DNA of 64,000 bases. Source: CAZHJK01 sp964533275. Lineage in GTDB: Bacteria; Bacillota; Clostridia; Eubacteriales; Garciellaceae. The position numbers and the translations under genes are program-made. The notes under the pieces are model-generated. The model searched no databases, was not told the DNA's origin, and saw only the letters and a program-made list of their open reading frames with translations. The DNA is taken from NCBI GenBank assembly GCA_964533275.1, contig CAZHJK010000007.1, forward strand, positions 40,156 to 104,155. Direction: 5' to 3'. Below are positions 53,892 to 62,285 of this stretch, one piece after another. The stretch's first letter is position 1, and every line of letters starts with the position of its first letter.

Positions 53892-54016
53892 TTTTTACCC
53901 CCCTTCTACAATATATAAATACTTTACATTAATCTATTGACGTACACTATATAAAGAATGAATCTCAAAATAACACTTCTCAATTAGTATATTAACGAAT
54001 TTGTTTCAATAAGCAT

Positions 54017-54463
54017 TTATCCTTCTACAAATTTTTTTATTTCAGTAATATCCTCTTGCCTATAATACTGACCTGGATAAATTCTTGTGGTCTTGAGTTT
54101 AAAGCTATGTAGTTTATTTTTATTTGTATCAATTTTAATGTCTTTTATATCTTCCCATTTAGCCAATATGTTTAAGCCCTTTCTTCCACGATAATATATT
54201 CCCTTTTCATGAATTCCTTCACTTACCACACCAGATATTATAGATATAGCTCCCGCAAGTGCAAGTATATAGTAATACCATAAATTACCGCCAATATAAG
54301 CCATACTACAAAATATCAAAGTTATAACTATTAGAATAATAGCCCTTGGTTTTGTTAGTTTCACTAGATAAATACACTGTCTTCGTATTCGAAAATGATA
54401 GATGCTTATAGAGATAAAGCCTAATAAGAATATTAATCCGTATATTGCTTGTTGAACGCCCAT
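54017..54463 (-). CDS. Three-helix membrane protein with C-terminal PH-like segment
   Basis: A 148-aa protein with helices at about 8-24, 42-60 and 64-84. A polar C-terminal part (KGIYYRGRKGLNILAKWEDIKDIKI) resembles the DUF5673-type bPH-like segments that follow small membrane domains in Firmicutes. The call is by pattern only. Part of the element's array. Confidence 0.65.
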   Translation of the reverse strand: MGVQQAIYGLIFLLGFISISIYHFRIRRQCIYLVKLTKPRAIILIVITLIFCSMAYIGGNLWYYYILALAGAISIISGVVSEGIHEKGIYYRGRKGLNILAKWEDIKDIKIDTNKNKLHSFKLKTTRIYPGQYYRQEDITEIKKFVEG

Positions 54464-54543
54464 TTGCCATTCTCCCCTACTTATAACTATAAATTCTCTA
54501 AAACTGGATACATATTTTTAAGATAGTAAAGATTAAATTAGAA

Positions 54544-55599
54544 TTATTCATATATATCCATATCTATTATATGAAGCCCATCTTTGCTTACTCTTTTTAA
54601 ACCATATGGTACCGACCCATGCATAACGTTATAAAAAATCCATTCTTCTGTTAAACCAAGTCCTAAAGTATCTAGATAACTTTCACCATCAATTGTAATT
54701 TTATTCCCTCCGTCTATATCCATTTTATAAAGCCCTTTGATTTCAAAATAGTTTTTTTGTGGTTTCTTTAATGTGTAGAATATATACTCATTATCCTTTA
54801 CAAAAGTAAATATTTTTTCATTGGATAAGCTCTCTATGGTATAATCCTCTAATTTCATCCTGCATAATTGATCTTTATCTACATCTAAATAATAGATGTA
54901 TTCATTATCTTTAACCATATTTTTGGCTTTCACATCTGTTAAAAATTCTTTTTCCCTACCATCAATATCCATTCTCTCTAGGAAATCTTCTCCATTATTT
55001 TCATAACTATAATATATTTTGCTATCGTATATAGCCATATCAATGATCTTTTCCTCATGCAAGATCTCTTTATTTTGACCGTTTACATCCATTCTATAAA
55101 GTTTATAATCATCGTCAAGATTAATAAAATAGATATGTTTTCCCAAGACTTGCATTTGTAAGGAATGTCCTCTGAAAATCGTTTTTATATTACCGTCTCT
55201 TATATCCAACCGATTAATTTTAGCTCCCTGCCTATAGAAAATCCAGTTCTCCAAAACATTTATGGTATCTTTTCCTGGATTAATTGGCTCACCTACTAAA
55301 AGTACTTCATTGGTAAAATCTTTATCTGACTGATATATTTGAATTTGTTTTATATAATAATAGGAATCAACTGTTTCTGCTACTAAACCATAATTGTTTA
55401 TATTATTTACAGTGTTTCCTATTAATGAATCATTTTCAATGTATATTTGTTCCACTTTAGTTAACTGATAATTGTGATACTTCTCTTTAATGTAGTCTGT
55501 AATATAGTCTGTCACTCCAAATGCTAATGCCATGAAAAATAGTGTCATGACTATTATGTAAATGGTTAAATTTTTCAGACTCCATTCACCTTTTTCCAT
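54544..55599 (-). CDS. Membrane-anchored DUF5050-like beta-propeller protein
   Basis: A 351-aa protein with an N-terminal anchor (about 11-32) and repeats of about 45 residues such as KHIYFINLDDDYKLYRMDVNG, SKIYYSYENNGEDFLERMDIDG and EYIYYLDVDKDQLCRMKLED. These match the DUF5050 pattern, a beta-propeller found in many clostridial extracellular proteins. ATG 55599 lies 6 nt after GGGGG; an earlier in-frame ATG (55614) has no site. It is displayed outside the cell and may bind a ligand or partner. This is the largest gene of the array. Confidence 0.8.
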   Translation of the reverse strand: MEKGEWSLKNLTIYIIVMTLFFMALAFGVTDYITDYIKEKYHNYQLTKVEQIYIENDSLIGNTVNNINNYGLVAETVDSYYYIKQIQIYQSDKDFTNEVLLVGEPINPGKDTINVLENWIFYRQGAKINRLDIRDGNIKTIFRGHSLQMQVLGKHIYFINLDDDYKLYRMDVNGQNKEILHEEKIIDMAIYDSKIYYSYENNGEDFLERMDIDGREKEFLTDVKAKNMVKDNEYIYYLDVDKDQLCRMKLEDYTIESLSNEKIFTFVKDNEYIFYTLKKPQKNYFEIKGLYKMDIDGGNKITIDGESYLDTLGLGLTEEWIFYNVMHGSVPYGLKRVSKDGLHIIDMDIYE

Positions 55600-55895
55600 A
55601 CTAATCCCCCTCAATAAATTAGTATATTAATTAAGTTCTTTTTTCTATTTTTCTATTTGTTCTTTAAAAACCCTCTTAATTTCCTTTAAAAAGTAATAAG
55701 GTTTTATTATTAGATAAATTGTGAGATATATAAAAAAAGGGGAAAAGATCATTCTACAAAATCCATTTTCCCTATCTTTTAACATGTAGATTTTTTCGAT
55801 TACTTGCTTGGCTATAACAAAATCTTTATATAAATGATTTTCTAGTTCGAATTTTTTAAATTAATATCCCGTAACCATGGTTGTCATTTCCGATG

Positions 55896-56312
55896 CTATT
55901 CACCTATGATTTTTACCAATACTCTTTTTGCTCTTTTCCCGTCAAATTCACCATAGAATATCTGCTCCCATGTACCAAAGTCTAACTTCCCTTCAGTTAT
56001 AGCTACGACAGCTTCCCTTCCCATAATTGTTCTCTTTAAATGTGCATCAGCATTATCTTCATATCCATTATGAAAATATTGGTCATAAGGCTTTTCAGGA
56101 GCAAGTTTTTCTAAAAGGACTTCAAAATCCCTATGTAATCCAGATTCATTATCATTTATAAAAATACTAGATGTTATATGCATAGGATTGCATAAGAGTA
56201 AACCCTCTTTAATGCCACTTTCTCGCAAACATTCTTCTATTTGTGGAGTAATATTTGTAAATGCTCTTCTTGTTTTTGTATTAAAGGTTAATTCCTTTCT
56301 GTAAGATTTCAT
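55896..56312 (-). CDS. YjbQ/UPF0047 family protein
   Basis: A 138-aa cytosolic protein of the YjbQ family. The signature NPMHITSSIFINDNESGLHRDFEVLLEKLAP, HNGYEDNADAHLKRTIMGREAVVAITEGKLDFGTWEQIFYGEFDG is conserved, including the metal-site His residues. YjbQ proteins have thiamin-phosphate-synthase-like side activity in E. coli and no firm physiological role. It stands alone among membrane genes in the element, so it is cargo rather than mobility function. A 280-bp stretch downstream (55620-55895) holds only a startless fragment of about 60 codons. Confidence 0.88.
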   Translation of the reverse strand: MKSYRKELTFNTKTRRAFTNITPQIEECLRESGIKEGLLLCNPMHITSSIFINDNESGLHRDFEVLLEKLAPEKPYDQYFHNGYEDNADAHLKRTIMGREAVVAITEGKLDFGTWEQIFYGEFDGKRAKRVLVKIIGE

Positions 56313-56385
56313 ACTGGACCTCCTTCGTATATAGTATCTCTAAACAATAATATATCTAGGCTCCTAATAATGTTTTGTGTATTGC

Positions 56386-56733
56386 TCATTTATTATTATT
56401 TAGAAAAGGAGTCTGCTTTGAATTTTTAGGAATAATTGCAAATTTAAATATAAAAGAAAATACCAGAAATGCGATACAGATAAGACTGGTACTGTTGCTT
56501 GTAATAATATTTGACTGAATAATTTGTAAGGCAACTAATCCGTTAAATACATAGGATAATATAAATCCTGCCAATGAAATACTCAACAAGTAATTCCCAA
56601 GCAATGACCTTTTATAATTGTCTGTATTATTGGATTTTTGGATAGATAAAGTATGTTGAATTTGTTTAACTAATCCGTAAGTAAAACCAATAATTAGAAT
56701 TAAAACTACAGCATAATCAAAAACTTCACTCAT
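56386..56733 (-). CDS. Small three-helix membrane protein
   Basis: A 115-aa protein with helices at about 5-22, 44-66 and 78-98 and polar loops (QIQHTLSIQKSNNTDNYKRS). ATG 56733 lies 6 nt after GAGGTG. No family recognised. Followed upstream by a 91-bp gap and another membrane gene in the same orientation. Confidence 0.65.
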   Translation of the reverse strand: MSEVFDYAVVLILIIGFTYGLVKQIQHTLSIQKSNNTDNYKRSLLGNYLLSISLAGFILSYVFNGLVALQIIQSNIITSNSTSLICIAFLVFSFIFKFAIIPKNSKQTPFLNNNK

Positions 56734-56824
56734 TATTAACACCTCTTTATTTTTTCTACTTTTTAAACTATGTTGCACACAATTCTACAATTATGATAAA
56801 AAGATAAAAATTCGTCTTAAACTT

Positions 56825-57154
56825 TTACTTTGATAATCTATTTTTATATAAAAATAGATTAATTATATTTAATATAATAGTTATAATTATTAGCACTGCT
56901 GATACAAAAACTAAAGCTCCCGTTGTATCCATGAGGGCAGACCAGTCTTCAATCTTGACTAAATAATTATTATAAATTATTTGAAACCATAAGGAAATAA
57001 TGCAAGCACTCATACTCAATATGGATAAAGTAATCCAATTCTTTTGATTACCCCTTCTGTAACTAATTATGCTAATAATAGGAAATAGCCAAGAGATTAA
57101 TCCAAGTAATAAGCTGCCAACATTAAACCAACCATAAAAAAATGAATTGAACAT
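56825..57154 (-). CDS. Small three-helix membrane protein
   Basis: A 109-aa hydrophobic protein beginning MFNSFFYGWFNVGSLLLG, with helices at about 8-28, 41-60 and 78-98. ATG 57154 lies 4 nt after GGGGTG. The layout (WLFPIISIISYRRG then an SILSMSACIISLW helix) is like many uncharacterised clostridial small membrane proteins. Confidence 0.65.
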   Translation of the reverse strand: MFNSFFYGWFNVGSLLLGLISWLFPIISIISYRRGNQKNWITLSILSMSACIISLWFQIIYNNYLVKIEDWSALMDTTGALVFVSAVLIIITIILNIINLFLYKNRLSK

Positions 57155-57250
57155 AGTACACCCCTTTAAAAATATTTTAACCTGCTTCACATTTTTCCTA
57201 CTTATATGTAATATCTTCTTATTTTATAAAATCAGATTTCTATTATAGGT

Positions 57251-57655
57251 TTAGTAAAGATATATATCCTCAATAGTATATGTTCTGAATAAATTCTTTG
57301 GAAAACTATTTTTCTTCAATTGCATAAAATAGGTATTCCCTGATTGTATATTATTCCAAACCTCGCTTATAGTTCTCTCTTCTGGTTCTTGGTTTTCATC
57401 AATAAATAACTTGAAAGTATAATTGTTTTTTACTTCAATTTCGAGTTCTTCCTCTTCTTGTTTAATTGTTTCTTTTATTCTTTCATCCATAAGTTTAAAA
57501 TTTCCATGATAACCATTAATATAATATGTATCCATGTCTTTGTTCTTATCAGTTACATGAACCCAACCAAAGGTAGTTTTGCCACCACCACCGTAAATAA
57601 TTATTAAAACAAGTATGATAATCAGACCAAAAATAAACTTCTTCTTTTTCATCAC
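57251..57655 (-). CDS. Small secreted or membrane-anchored protein
   Basis: A 134-aa protein: MMKKKKF then a hydrophobic segment (8-21) and a soluble, acidic domain (VHVTDKNKDMDTYYINGYHGNF...). There is no lipobox. Its leader region (GGGGGAAAGTGATGAAAAA) is almost identical to that of the lipoprotein gene at 59097, suggesting duplication. It follows the 58-aa gene by 16 bp. Confidence 0.7.
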   Translation of the reverse strand: MMKKKKFIFGLIIILVLIIIYGGGGKTTFGWVHVTDKNKDMDTYYINGYHGNFKLMDERIKETIKQEEEELEIEVKNNYTFKLFIDENQEPEERTISEVWNNIQSGNTYFMQLKKNSFPKNLFRTYTIEDIYLY

Positions 57656-57670
57656 TTTCCCCCATTATAA

Positions 57671-57847
57671 TTAATTTTCCATAGGAATTATAATTTTCTT
57701 TTTAAATAATCCCTTGCCCACCAATAAAACAATTTTACCTTTTTTTTCTATTTTCTTTACGGGTTTACCCCATACTTGTTCCAATTTATAAATGGTTTCC
57801 TCATCAGGTATTCCAATAATTCCAATTGATGCTGCTTCTTTTTTCAA
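57671..57847 (-). CDS. 58-aa basic protein or gene remnant
   Basis: A frame from TTG 57847 (AGGGGTG 5 nt upstream) encodes LKKEAASIGIIGIPDEETIY and continues to KKKIIIPMEN. It lies 16 bp ahead of the secreted-protein gene at 57655. A truncated copy of its 3' end (KTYILPIEK then stop) lies in the same place before the gene at 59531. It may be a real small gene or the end of a decayed one. Confidence 0.45.
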   Translation of the reverse strand: MKKEAASIGIIGIPDEETIYKLEQVWGKPVKKIEKKGKIVLLVGKGLFKKKIIIPMEN

Positions 57848-57940
57848 TTTTACACCCCTAGCATATAAATTTTCTTGGCTTCACCTTATGAATAAGTATC
57901 GTATTTATAAATATAATTTATTTGGTGAAATGTTCCAAAA

Positions 57941-58468
57941 TCAATCTAATTTTATATACATACTTAACGAATCATCCATATAAGCCATGCTAATAAAAGT
58001 ATTATCATATCTTAATAGAATCCCCACAGAAAGATAATCATCATCTATTTCCTCTGAAACTTTTTCTATTTCCATAAATCCGACCTCTTTTAAGTCTTTA
58101 ACATATTGTTGAGATTCTTTTTTTGTTATATCGGACAATTGTAGATGACAGTATTCTTGATCAGGTTCAATCCAACCAAACAACAATTCCCCTGATTCAG
58201 GCGGGGGTATATTGGTAGTATATTCGTTTTGTGGCCATTCCATGGTATCTAACATATTAATGTTTTCAGGCAAAGCACCTTTCTTATTATCGGCGTCTAT
58301 TCCGTTATCAAATGTAGTTATACCTATATTTTCTGATCCGTTTACTCCTCCAATTGTACTAGTAGGTTTTGAACTGTTCAATTCTTTTTCACTATCTATC
58401 TCATTGTTACATCCTGAAATAACAAATAATGGACAAATAATTAATAGAATTAAAACTTTTTTCAGCAT
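57941..58468 (-). CDS. Putative lipoprotein
   Basis: A 175-aa protein starting MLKKVLILLIICPLFVISGC, a lipoprotein signal peptide with lipidated Cys20. The mature part is polar (Asn/Ser/Glu-rich linker, then WPQNEYTTNIPPPESGELLFGW and a small alpha/beta region). ATG 58468 lies 6 nt after GGAGGTG. No family recognised. Confidence 0.75.
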   Translation of the reverse strand: MLKKVLILLIICPLFVISGCNNEIDSEKELNSSKPTSTIGGVNGSENIGITTFDNGIDADNKKGALPENINMLDTMEWPQNEYTTNIPPPESGELLFGWIEPDQEYCHLQLSDITKKESQQYVKDLKEVGFMEIEKVSEEIDDDYLSVGILLRYDNTFISMAYMDDSLSMYIKLD

Positions 58469-58522
58469 ACTTAACACCTCCTGTTTAATACATAAGTCTA
58501 TATCTATCACACAAAATGAATA

Positions 58523-59020
58523 TTACTTCCTAATTTTATTTAAAGAAATCTTACTGAATCTTTTCTCCTTTTCGTACCAAGCGATAATTCCGCATATGGC
58601 ACCCCAAATAAGAAGAAAAAACATTAAACCTATGCTCACATTTATAGGTACCTCTGATAATATATAACTAGGTGTACGACCAGTTACAATGTACTGACCA
58701 CCAAATACCATAGCTGCCATAGAAATAATGGCTTTCATGCCTTCACTTAACGTATTAATTAAACGTCCTTTTTTCCTCTTTTCACTCCATTTATGATAAA
58801 ATCTCTTTTCTAAAAGATTACTTCTCATAATTCTATAGAATGTAGGGGGAGCAAGGATAATACCAACTATTATATAATACAAACCCGAGTGATAGATATT
58901 ATTATAAAGTGGAATTGTCAATAGAAATATAAGTAATAAAATTGCGATAATATTCTTCCCTTTTTTTAATTCTTGTAGAAGCAATTGTATCTCTCCTTTC
59001 TCTGCCTTACTAATTTCCAT
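58523..59020 (-). CDS. Four-helix membrane protein
   Basis: A 165-aa protein with helices at about 24-40, 44-60, 95-112 and 130-150. A basic loop (RSNLLEKRFYHKWSEKRKKGR) separates the two pairs. No family recognised. It precedes the lipoprotein gene at 58468 by 54 bp on the same strand. Confidence 0.65.
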   Translation of the reverse strand: MEISKAEKGEIQLLLQELKKGKNIIAILLLIFLLTIPLYNNIYHSGLYYIIVGIILAPPTFYRIMRSNLLEKRFYHKWSEKRKKGRLINTLSEGMKAIISMAAMVFGGQYIVTGRTPSYILSEVPINVSIGLMFFLLIWGAICGIIAWYEKEKRFSKISLNKIRK

Positions 59021-59096
59021 AAATCATTACATCTTACTTTTCAACTAAACATTAATATACTAGTGTGCATTATATTCATATCACAAATCCTGAACA

Positions 59097-59531
59097 TCAA
59101 TGTTCTTTTACTATTTTCCTTAACTTTTTTGTATCTTCTGGTGTTACATAATAGAGGTTATACTCGTTACCAACATACATCAATATACTTTCCTGGCCTT
59201 CCTGTCCTAGAATTAAATGTAAAAGATGATAATCTCCGTTTACATATTCAACCAATATATCATAATCTGGTTTATCCTCATTGATATTTTCTATGGAATT
59301 CTCCCTTTTTCCCTTTGCATTTTTGATGACTCCTTCAAAGACAGATACAACTCCTTTTTCATGATAAATGGTAGAAAAATTCTTATTTAGGGCTCCAAAT
59401 CCTTGGGATTTAGAAAAAGAAATGGATGACATGTGATCCAATAGTGTCATTTCCTTATTGGCAACACCACAAGCTGCTATAGTTAAAATAATACTAGTTA
59501 TTAATAGAATAAATAATACTTTTTTCATCAC
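59097..59531 (-). CDS. Putative lipoprotein
   Basis: A 144-aa protein starting MMKKVLFILLITSIILTIAAC, with lipobox IAAC and lipidated Cys21. A polar domain follows (HLILGQEGQESILMYVGNEYNLYYVTPEDTKKLRKIVKEH). Its 5' leader repeats that of the gene at 57655. No family recognised. Confidence 0.75.
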   Translation of the reverse strand: MMKKVLFILLITSIILTIAACGVANKEMTLLDHMSSISFSKSQGFGALNKNFSTIYHEKGVVSVFEGVIKNAKGKRENSIENINEDKPDYDILVEYVNGDYHLLHLILGQEGQESILMYVGNEYNLYYVTPEDTKKLRKIVKEH

Positions 59532-59627
59532 TTTCCCCCATGATAATTATTTTTCTATAGGAAGTATGTAGGTTTTCATTATTTCTATAACTTACTTAAT
59601 TATGTATTTGGAAATTATAAATATAAA

Positions 59628-59729
59628 CTATATAATTATCCATTCTATATTAGATTCTCTTATATTCCCAATTATCCATGCAATTAGAAATATAGCGCCA
59701 AAAATTACAATTCCAAAAAAATACTCCAT
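59628..59729 (-). CDS. 33-aa single-span membrane peptide
   Basis: A short frame after GGTGAGGAGAG: MEYFFGIVIFGAIFLIAWII then GNIRESNIEWIII. One helix covers most of it. The strong ribosome site supports translation. It is the right-most member of the minus-strand array. Confidence 0.55.
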   Translation of the reverse strand: MEYFFGIVIFGAIFLIAWIIGNIRESNIEWIII

Positions 59730-60115
59730 AATGTTCTCTCCTCACCTTCTATAAATTAATTTATTTTTATGCCTATTTATATTATTGAAAGTCAGCGTTA
59801 AGTTTATAGACTATATACTTATCTATTCTATATTACTTCTAAAATTCCTACATAAATAAAAAAAGAGCTAACTATATTACTCTATGGATAAATAATATTT
59901 GCTTTAAACCTATCCCCTAAAACCAGGAAATGGTATAAGAAAATGCCTCGAGGAGGAGATTCACAGCACGATCTTTTTTGGATATCTGCGTTTTCTTCTT
60001 TGGATAATATTATAATATCGTAAATTTAAAAAACTCCCTCGAAACAAACTCAAAAACTATGAATATGCAATCCACATCATTTTTTACAACCTTATTTGTT
60101 TAAGGAGGAATATAG
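59730..60115. other. 386-bp gap at the turn between array and right part
   Basis: No gene is seen. The gap holds CCTCGAGG (59946-59953), TCCCTCGAAA (about 60033) and the ribosome site of the frameshifted gene. The TTCGAGGGA-like sequences recall those near the integrase. Confidence 0.4.
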
Positions 60116-60408
60116 ATGGATAAAAATGAAGTTGCAAAGTTGCATTAATGGTGGGAGGCAACAATAGTGTTACATCTTTAAAAACAGCCATTCTGGGTTA
60201 TATGAAAAGTGGTAAGATTGTATATCTTGATTGTATTAGCGTTACAGCTAATTATATTGCCACAAAAACTGTAATCGCTACAAAAGCGCAATTGGTAACC
60301 CTTGGTAAAGAACTAGATTTTGATATTATTTATAAAGATTATGAAATAGAAAATTCAAGGGGGAGTAATATAAAAACTGGAATTCGTTGGATACTTCAAG
60401 ATGCTTAA
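60116..60408 (+). pseudogene. Frameshifted small gene of the element
   Basis: A perfect AAGGAGG site precedes ATG 60116, which reads MDKNEVAKLH and stops at TAA. The 86-codon frame at 60148 (MVGGNNSVTSLKTAILGYMK...) begins in another frame without a ribosome site. One extra base near 60142 would fuse them as MDKNEVAKLALMVGGNNSV. It is therefore a single gene of about 97 codons broken by a one-base deletion, or a sequencing error. Family unknown. Confidence 0.65.
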
Positions 60409-60428
60409 AACAATGTATAGTATAAAAG

Positions 60429-60449
60429 TAGCGGGGACTTGCCTCGCTA
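60429..60449 (+). terminator. Terminator after the frameshifted gene
   Basis: An 8-bp stem with one G-U pair (TAGCGGGG / CCTCGCTA, loop ACTTG) is followed by TTTTTAT. Confidence 0.65.
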
Positions 60450-61943
60450 TTTTTATATGTGAAGATTAAATTTAATCTAGAAGAATATATTGATTTGCAT
60501 AAATCTATTGATTTCAATAGACTTTTCCCATTATATATCTCAAAGTTAACATTCATAATCAACCTCAATGAGCCTGTTTAAATCTGTTGTTCTAATATAT
60601 AAATAAAACACCCATTTCACCCTGTAGCTCTTTATTATGAAGTCATCTTTAACTATGCTAATTCTTATAGAATATAATTTATTTAGGCTACTGCTTATAA
60701 ACTTCAACTTCAATTAGCTAAAGATATATATTGATAAGATGCCAAGAATCAATAAATGAACAGGGTAGAATACATAGAATAGATATCTATTTCCTTTTCC
60801 AACAGTTCCATTATAATACCTAATTAGAATAAATGCTATTAACCCAAATAATTGAATCCACATAAACCCTAATGACATAATACTTAATACAATTATTCCC
60901 CCAATTACTAAATGTTTAGGGCGATTTCTAAAGATATAAAAAATAGAAATAAGTAATATTCATTACCCTCCATATATAGATGCTTCAAAAAAATTTTATG
61001 ATCTTCTAAAGTCATATTTCTTAATTAAAATTCCCTTTTATAAACCTATCTTTTTTTCAATCTGTACATTGTTTTAGTTTTAGTTGGATAATGTGTTTTT
61101 AAATATTTTACGCCCATTAGCACGATAATTTCCCTCCTGGCTATCATCATCATCTTTATAGTTCTGCAATGCTTTTTTTAGTTATTAAATCTTTAAATTC
61201 TTCTTCTGACATTGATAATAATTCTTCCAATTAAAAACACCTACTCAACAAATTTAATAAGCTCGTATTATAATTTGCCAATAAAAACTTAATTAAGTCA
61301 TTTTATTTATAATTCCATATATACTACATATTTCCTTCATTTTTTTAATAATCGGGCATATAAGTTTAAATAAAGTAATATTATTATAAAATGAATGAGC
61401 TAATAAAATAAATAAAAGATAAAACTTCTTGAATATAATTTGCTATAATAAAAGCTCTTTAAACAACATTTTTTCCCCTATATCGGCTAACTTAAGTTAA
61501 CCACTTACTACATTCATAATACAAAATATTATAATAAAACAATACTAAATTTAAAGAAACATTCACTACTTGTAGGGCTAACTAAAGGTTACTATATACT
61601 ATAAAGGATATGAGAATATAGATTATTTTCATCTATTATAAAAAAGGTTCTCTAATGAATGTACGACTAACTAAAAAGTAGCATAGCTAATAGAAAGTTA
61701 ATATCAACTATCTAACTATAGAATATTTATAATAAGGATTTGAAATTATTGAAAATGATGTTTTATATCTTTAAACAGAAGACAATCTATGATTATTATA
61801 CTTCTTTATCGATATAGAGATTGTCAGGTTTTCATTATTATATAGATTTTACATAGAAGAAAAATCTCCTAAAGTATCATTACATATCATTTGTTAAATT
61901 TTATAGCAAGTGAAATTATTAAAATAAAAGGAGATGAAGTAAA
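60450..61943. other. 1.5-kb degenerate region
   Basis: AT-rich sequence without an intact gene. It contains the TraX fragment and a broken minus-strand stretch (about 61070-61235) with pieces such as EELLSMSEEEFKDLI. A separated inverted repeat GACAATCT / AGATTGTC lies at about 61791-61829. Nothing else is recognised. Confidence 0.5.
60714..60959 (-). pseudogene. TraX-family C-terminal fragment
   Basis: An open stretch of 81 codons without a start encodes two helices and the end RYYNGTVGKGNRYLFYVFYP, then VHLLILGILSIYIF. The YNG.x.GK....FY.FYP.HLL pattern is the C-terminal signature of TraX acetyltransferase-like membrane proteins. The N-terminal two thirds are missing. It is a remnant, perhaps of former cargo. 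Confidence 0.7.
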
Positions 61944-62285
61944 ATGCAAAGTTCACACATTAAAGAAAGTGGAAGGATGATTATTCTAAAAAGCTTATAT
62001 AAGCAAATTGAGGAATATGTTGGGTACTATAATCGCTATTGTATAGAAACCGACATGCCAATGACTGTAAAGGATTTTTTTGATGAAGCCTTTGAGTTCA
62101 TTCTAGAATATAAGAACAAGCTTGATTATAAGCATATGGAACCCCTAAAATTTCTTTATAAAAGCAATATAGAAGTAGATTATAAATTAAAAAAGGAACA
62201 TCAGGTATATATAAATGATGATCTTAAAGAGATTGGGAATAACACAATTAGTCTGGATGATATATGCAACTTTATTTTAACTTAA
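61944..62285 (+). CDS. Uncharacterised element protein upstream of the primase
   Basis: A 113-aa soluble protein, AAAGGAGATG before ATG 61944. It is helical and charged (YKQIEEYVGYYNRYCIETDMPMTVKDFFDEAFEFILEYKNKL) with no family I recognise. It overlaps the primase-like gene by 22 bp, implying coupling, so a role in replication or control of the element is plausible. Confidence 0.65.
   Translation: MQSSHIKESGRMIILKSLYKQIEEYVGYYNRYCIETDMPMTVKDFFDEAFEFILEYKNKLDYKHMEPLKFLYKSNIEVDYKLKKEHQVYINDDLKEIGNNTISLDDICNFILT

Noticed and set aside
55620..55895. A minus-strand gene with about 60 codons (KFELENHLYKDFVIAKQ...).
   Set aside because: It follows a stop without any start codon or ribosome site near its beginning; at most a relic.
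50960..60060. A CRISPR array or other regular repeat-spacer structure in the element.
   Set aside because: The recurring short motifs are irregular in spacing and sequence, and there are no cas genes.
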